A DNA stretch of 9,161 nt from Planococcus sp. (in: firmicutes) (GTDB lineage Bacteria; Bacillota; Bacilli; Bacillales_A; Planococcaceae), in contig JASKZU010000196.1 in the NCBI GenBank assembly GCA_030147455.1, positions 1 through 9,161 of the forward strand, written 5' to 3'. The position numbers were made by a program, and so were the translations under genes. Below the pieces are notes generated by a model. The model made no database searches and was not told the origin of the DNA. It saw nothing but the letters and a program-made list of their open reading frames with translations. Below are positions 7,034-9,161 of this stretch, in pieces (within the stretch, counting starts at the first letter, position 1; each line of letters opens with the position of its first letter).

Positions 7034-7081
7034 AAGCATAAATGGCGAAAAATATGCCGAAGCACTCCCGCCATTTAGCTT
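7034..7081 (-). promoter_or_regulatory. Hairpin in the atpE-atpF intergenic region
   Basis: TAAATGGCG (7039-7047) and CGCCATTTA (7069-7077) form a perfect 9-bp stem, extendable past an unpaired base by AGC (7035-7037) with GCT (7078-7080). On the minus strand the loop itself contains TGC-TTCG-GCA, a small stem closed by the very stable cUUCGg tetraloop. No U-run follows, so full termination is unlikely. A hairpin just 3' of the c-subunit gene is suited to blocking 3' exonucleases and keeping atpE message abundant (inference). Confidence 0.65.
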
Positions 7082-7101
7082 TTATTATAAGTTACTGTGG
7101 A

Positions 7102-7326
7102 CTATTGGTTCATTACGATGAACGCGATAACTACAGCGATGATCGGCAATGCCTCAACTAGTGCAACACCGATGAACATTACTGTTTGAAGAACGCCGCG
7201 TGCTTCTGGCTGGCGAGCGATACCTTCTACTGTTTTTGAAACGATAAGACCGTTACCGATACCTGCACCTAGTGCTGCCAAACCTACTGCTAGAGCTGCT
7301 GCTAATAAACCTATTGAACCTGTCAT
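7102..7326 (-). CDS. atpE: ATP synthase Fo c subunit (rotor ring proteolipid)
   Basis: This 74-residue hairpin of two membrane helices assembles into the c-ring. Helix 1 has the glycine motif at G20/G22/G24/G26 (GAGIGNG), the polar loop is ARQPEA (37-42), and helix 2 carries the proton-binding Glu58 in VALVEALP. Glycines in helix 1 rather than alanines, and Ala55 rather than Pro three residues before the Glu, are neutrophile-type. No Na+-binding signature (Gln in helix 1, Ser/Thr after the Glu) is seen, so it is inferred to be H+-coupled. ATG start with the strong AGGAGG (7342-7337) at 10 nt. A small UUCG hairpin and an A-rich leader precede it, suited to the high copy number of c. Confidence 0.98.
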   Translation of the reverse strand: MTGSIGLLAAALAVGLAALGAGIGNGLIVSKTVEGIARQPEARGVLQTVMFIGVALVEALPIIAVVIAFIVMNQ

Positions 7327-7349
7327 TGTGATGTGTCCTCCTCAGGATA

Positions 7350-7377
7350 ATTGTTTTTTTATTTTGCCCGAAGGCAA
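7350..7377 (-). promoter_or_regulatory. UUCG hairpin and A-rich leader before atpE
   Basis: On the minus strand, just past the atpB stop, TTGCC-TTCG-GGCAA (7377-7364) forms a 5-bp stem capped by a cUUCGg tetraloop. It is followed by AAAATAAAAAAACAATTAT, an unstructured A-rich stretch that leads to the AGGAGG of atpE. The order hairpin, A-rich single strand, strong ribosome binding site looks like a translation-initiation enhancer and insulates atpE from atpB. This role is inferred. Confidence 0.5.
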
Positions 7378-7384
7378 TTTATAC

Positions 7385-8101
7385 TCAATGGTCTTCGCTT
7401 ACTTTATGCGATATATAAACCATCGTCAACATAACGAAAATAAATGCCTGGATGCTTCCGATAAAGATAGAGAAGCCTTGCCATGCCATCATCGGCAAGA
7501 TGGCACTTGCGAATCCTAAAATACCCGTTGTGGCGAGTCCTGCCAACAAAGTCAGCAAAATCTCACCAGCGTAGATGTTACCGTAAAGACGCAGACCGAG
7601 TGTCAGCGTATTTGCGAATTCCTCGATGATCTTAAGCGGGAACAGGAACGGCATCGGTTTTAGGAAATCCGAGCTGTAGCCTTTAATGCCCTTCTGCTTA
7701 ATTCCATAATAATGGCTTAAAATAATGATGGTTGCAGCCAATGTCATTGTTACGACAGGATCCGCCGTTGGTGATTTCCACCAAAGGTCTCCGCCTACAA
7801 CAACCGCAAATGGAAGTCCAAGCATGTTCGAAACAAAGATGAACATGATCAGCGTTATTCCAAGTACATGGAAACGTCCGCCATCCTTCCAGTCCATGTT
7901 GCTTTTAATGATTCCTTTGACAAAGTCCATGATCCATTCCATGAAGTTCTGCATGCCGGTCGGCTTCAGCTTCAAGTTTCGGGTCGCAATAAATGCAATC
8001 AGGAATACAATAACAGCAGCTACAAGTAGCATCATAATGTTCGACAGGTTAAACCAAATTCCGAACAACGGATCTTGATACATTGGAGCGCCATGATCCA
8101 C
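7385..8101 (-). CDS. atpB: ATP synthase Fo a subunit
   Basis: The 238-residue, mostly hydrophobic protein forms the proton half-channels against the c-ring. Predicted membrane segments lie at roughly 19-40, 78-100, 117-133, 161-190 and 195-230. The key motif is TLGLRLYGNIYAGEILL (167-183), in which Arg171 is the essential arginine (E. coli Arg210). Gly179, eight residues later, is the neutrophile residue where alkaliphilic Bacillus has Lys180. The start is a GTG (8101-8099) with AGGTG (8114-8110) at 8 nt, weaker than the atpE site and in line with one a subunit per ring. It lies 28 bases after atpI and 58 before atpE. Confidence 0.98.
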   Translation of the reverse strand: MDHGAPMYQDPLFGIWFNLSNIMMLLVAAVIVFLIAFIATRNLKLKPTGMQNFMEWIMDFVKGIIKSNMDWKDGGRFHVLGITLIMFIFVSNMLGLPFAVVVGGDLWWKSPTADPVVTMTLAATIIILSHYYGIKQKGIKGYSSDFLKPMPFLFPLKIIEEFANTLTLGLRLYGNIYAGEILLTLLAGLATTGILGFASAILPMMAWQGFSIFIGSIQAFIFVMLTMVYISHKVSEDH

Positions 8102-8129
8102 GATAGTTTCACCTCTCTTTCCACTTTCT

Positions 8130-8501
8130 TTAATGGTGTTTCATGTGATGAACGATTCGCTCCACCAATAGAAGAGCATAAGGGATCATCAACCCGATTA
8201 CCGTACTGATCAAGTGAATATGCTCCGCGAACAAAATGGCGATCGCCACAGCCGCAACACCTGATGCAAACCGTAATGCCGTTCCAAGCGAACGGACTTT
8301 TGAACCTTCTGTAACCGCGCGGTCAAACTTTTCCATACGCCGAACCAGAATCCACATGTTGTAAATGCCGAACAAAGATCCAACAATAAGGCCGGCGAAC
8401 ACTTCTGGATACGGGGTGAACCCCCATCCGAGAACGAATGCCGCGAGGATGAAGTACATCAGCCTCTTCAGTCTTTTATAGATCTCTTGAAGTCCATCCA
8501 T
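8130..8501 (-). CDS. atpI: ATP synthase assembly/membrane protein AtpI
   Basis: This 123-residue protein has four predicted membrane helices (about 14-28, 33-54, 73-91 and 97-117). The small-residue motif GLIVGSLFGIYNMWIL (37-52) and its position directly before atpB identify it as AtpI (ATP synthase I family). Family members are dispensable or semi-dispensable and are thought to help c-ring assembly or stability. The ATG at 8501 gives MDGLQEIYKRLKR, the usual cytoplasmic start, four bases after the atpZ stop, with GGGAG (8518-8514) 12 nt upstream. The frame stays open to 8573, but the extra 24 residues overlap atpZ and look unlike the family. Confidence 0.93.
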   Translation of the reverse strand: MDGLQEIYKRLKRLMYFILAAFVLGWGFTPYPEVFAGLIVGSLFGIYNMWILVRRMEKFDRAVTEGSKVRSLGTALRFASGVAAVAIAILFAEHIHLISTVIGLMIPYALLLVERIVHHMKHH

Positions 8502-8505
8502 TGTT

Positions 8506-8727
8506 CTACATGTCTCCCGATTCGAATTTCCGGACAGTCCGGAGCATCGCCCATACACCAGCCCACAGGCCAATGAACAAGCAAATGATCAGAAAAAGCG
8601 GCGCGGTTCTGAACTGCTCATCAAGCCACATTCCTGTAAAGACCCCGATTAGTACGGACCCGACAAGTTGTGAGAGGATGGCGGAATAAATCGCCATCGC
8701 TTGTAAGGGACTTTTTTTCGGGTGCAT
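8506..8727 (-). CDS. atpZ: AtpZ-like small Fo-associated membrane protein
   Basis: This 73-residue protein has two membrane helices (about 13-34 and 43-63) joined by GMWLDEQFRTAPLFLI, the characteristic loop of the AtpZ/ATPase_gene1 family. In alkaliphilic Bacillus, AtpZ and AtpI have been linked to Mg2+ supply and to ATP synthase assembly; no function can be read from the sequence alone. I choose the ATG at 8727 (MHPKKSPLQ) because GAGGGG (8739-8734) lies 6 nt upstream. An earlier in-frame ATG at 8748 has no ribosome binding site, and its extension contains this one. It is the first gene of the operon, and its stop (8508-8506) is four bases from atpI. Confidence 0.9.
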   Translation of the reverse strand: MHPKKSPLQAMAIYSAILSQLVGSVLIGVFTGMWLDEQFRTAPLFLIICLFIGLWAGVWAMLRTVRKFESGDM

Positions 8728-8765
8728 GATAAACCCCTCGAAATTCATAATGATTTGACATTCAC

Positions 8766-8780
8766 GCTCTTAAAAAGAGC
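8766..8780 (-). promoter_or_regulatory. Leader hairpin upstream of atpZ
   Basis: GCTCTT (8766-8771) and AAGAGC (8775-8780) form a 6-bp stem in the predicted 5' untranslated leader, about 40 bases before the atpZ start. On the minus strand the loop is TTT and no U-run follows, so it is not an intrinsic terminator. A possible 13-codon reading frame ends within it. Confidence 0.4.
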
Positions 8781-8846
8781 AGTCGCATCTGGCTTTCAAT
8801 AGCACATCCATTATGTATGAAAACCCTCTCATGCAGACCCTTTGTA

Positions 8847-8875
8847 AGCATACAATAGGGGCAAAATCATGTCAA
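8847..8875 (-). promoter_or_regulatory. Sigma-A promoter of the atp operon
   Basis: On the minus strand a perfect -35, TTGACA (8875-8870), is followed after exactly 17 nt by TATGCT (8852-8847; 4 of 6 consensus bases). Transcription would start near 8840, leaving a leader of about 113 nt before atpZ. It is the best promoter match in the only sizeable non-coding region upstream of the operon. A Rex-like operator lies 7 bases upstream of the -35. Confidence 0.75.
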
Positions 8876-8882
8876 TTGCATG

Positions 8883-8900
8883 TAGTGAAAAACTTCACAA
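8883..8900. promoter_or_regulatory. Rex-like redox operator upstream of the atp promoter
   Basis: TAGTGAAAAACTTCACAA matches the Rex operator consensus TTGTGAAnnnnTTCACAA at 13 of its 14 specified bases, with correct 4-nt spacing. Rex is an NADH/NAD+-sensing repressor of respiratory and fermentation genes in Gram-positive bacteria. The site is centred about 51 bases upstream of the predicted atp start. The match is seen in the sequence; binding and the direction of control are inferred. Confidence 0.55.
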
Positions 8901-8938
8901 GCCATTTTCCACCGACATATGATTGACAAATTTGTTAC

Positions 8939-9039
8939 AAGAAAAGCGCAACTTAATAACGGACGCGACGTCCTGCCGCCATACTGAATCAGCTTGCGAC
9001 CCGAGAGGCAGGCTGATGCATCTAGACACCAAGAAAAGC
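8939..9039 (+). repeat. Degenerate third copy of the structured repeat, inverted
   Basis: This segment begins AAGAAAAGCG (8939-8948) and ends CTAGACACCAAGAAAAGC (9022-9039), the same borders that units A and B show on the opposite strand. Internally, CTGCCGC, 12 nt, GCTT, 2 nt, GACCCGAGA aligns base for base in spacing with unit B. The 5' half is shorter and its outer stem is mostly lost: CCTGCC still pairs with GGCAGG, and GGACG-CGA-CGTCC makes a small local hairpin. It lies between the upstream gene and the atp promoter. Confidence 0.7.
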
Positions 9040-9118
9040 AGAAGCAGCCAAAACAATCAGAGACTTTAAACAAATCCCTGTCTGCTTTGCCGCTCTTTTT
9101 GCTTTTCTTCTATATATA

Positions 9119-9161
9119 TTACTGTTGCCCGAAATACGTGTGCAGCGCCTCGACAATTCGC
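9119..9161 (-). CDS. wecB: C-terminal 13 codons of an upstream gene, probably UDP-GlcNAc 2-epimerase
   Basis: The frame entering the window from base 9161 reads RIVEALHTYFGQQ and stops at 9121-9119. A terminal helix of the type RIV(E/D)A...FG, and the place directly upstream of the atp operon in several Bacillales, suggest the non-hydrolysing UDP-N-acetylglucosamine 2-epimerase (WecB/MnaA), which makes UDP-ManNAc for teichoic acid linkage units. Thirteen residues are too few to prove this. No strong terminator follows: an inverted repeat (AAGAAAAGCA 9031-9040 with TGCTTTTCTT 9100-9109) is the only candidate. Confidence 0.5.
   Translation of the reverse strand, partial: RIVEALHTYFGQQ

Noticed and set aside
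7364..7377. Terminator between atpB and atpE
   Set aside because: The stem is only 5 bp and is followed by an A-rich rather than a U-rich tract on the transcribed strand, so it should not stop transcription.
8502..8573. Longer atpI starting at 8573
   Set aside because: The 24 added residues overlap atpZ and do not look like the family N-terminus; the ATG at 8501 gives the expected protein directly after the atpZ stop.
8728..8748. Longer atpZ starting at the ATG at 8748
   Set aside because: There is no ribosome binding site before it, and the extension is the GAGGGG site that serves the ATG at 8727.
8922..8939. Second possible Rex site or promoter at TTGACAAATTTGTTACAA
   Set aside because: Only the ACAAATTTGT core is a true palindrome, the fit to the Rex half-sites is poor, and no -10 lies at proper spacing on the plus strand.
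8867..9073. 68-codon minus-strand frame upstream of the atp promoter
   Set aside because: It lies across the degenerate repeat and the Rex-like site, is Cys-rich in a way typical of non-coding translation, and has no ribosome binding site.

Overview
The window is the F1Fo ATP synthase (atp) operon of a low-to-moderate GC Gram-positive bacterium. All coding genes lie on the minus strand, so transcription runs from high to low coordinates. The gene order wecB - atpZ - atpI - atpB - atpE - atpF - atpH - atpA - atpG - atpD - atpC - ywzB (DUF1146) - murA, the strong AGGAGG-type ribosome binding sites and the protein sequences (DELSDED in beta, a 74-residue c subunit, a gamma subunit ending in AALE) point to Bacillales. 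Planococcaceae (Planococcus/Sporosarcina-like) is my best guess, as an inference. Subunits a and c carry the neutrophile-type residues rather than the alkaliphile signatures.

Layout in transcription order: 9161-9119 is the last 13 codons of an upstream gene, probably wecB. 9118-8728 is a 391-base control region holding a degenerate copy of a structured repeat, a Rex-like operator (8883-8900), a sigma-A promoter (TTGACA, 17 nt, TATGCT; 8875-8847) and an untranslated leader of roughly 110 nt. Then come atpZ, atpI, atpB, atpE, atpF, atpH, atpA and atpG, closely spaced except for a hairpin-containing gap between atpE and atpF. Between atpG and atpD is an unusual 328-base gap containing two tandem, roughly 124-base structured repeat units. 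Next are atpD and atpC, followed by a strong terminator (1261-1219), then ywzB with its own terminator-like inverted repeat, a gene-free promoter region (about 480-780), and the first 154 codons of murA, which runs off the window at base 1.

The genes build one machine. atpB/E/F encode the membrane a, c and b subunits; atpH/A/G/D/C encode delta, alpha, gamma, beta and epsilon; AtpZ and AtpI are small membrane proteins that aid assembly or ion supply. MurA (peptidoglycan precursor synthesis) and the probable WecB (UDP-ManNAc synthesis) are cell-envelope neighbours.

The most notable non-coding signal is the tandem repeat between atpG and atpD. The two units differ at many positions, yet nine paired positions changed in a compensatory way, which is direct evidence within the window that the folded form has been selected. 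A third, decayed copy sits in inverted orientation upstream of the operon promoter. No phage, CRISPR, tRNA, rRNA or transposase gene was seen.
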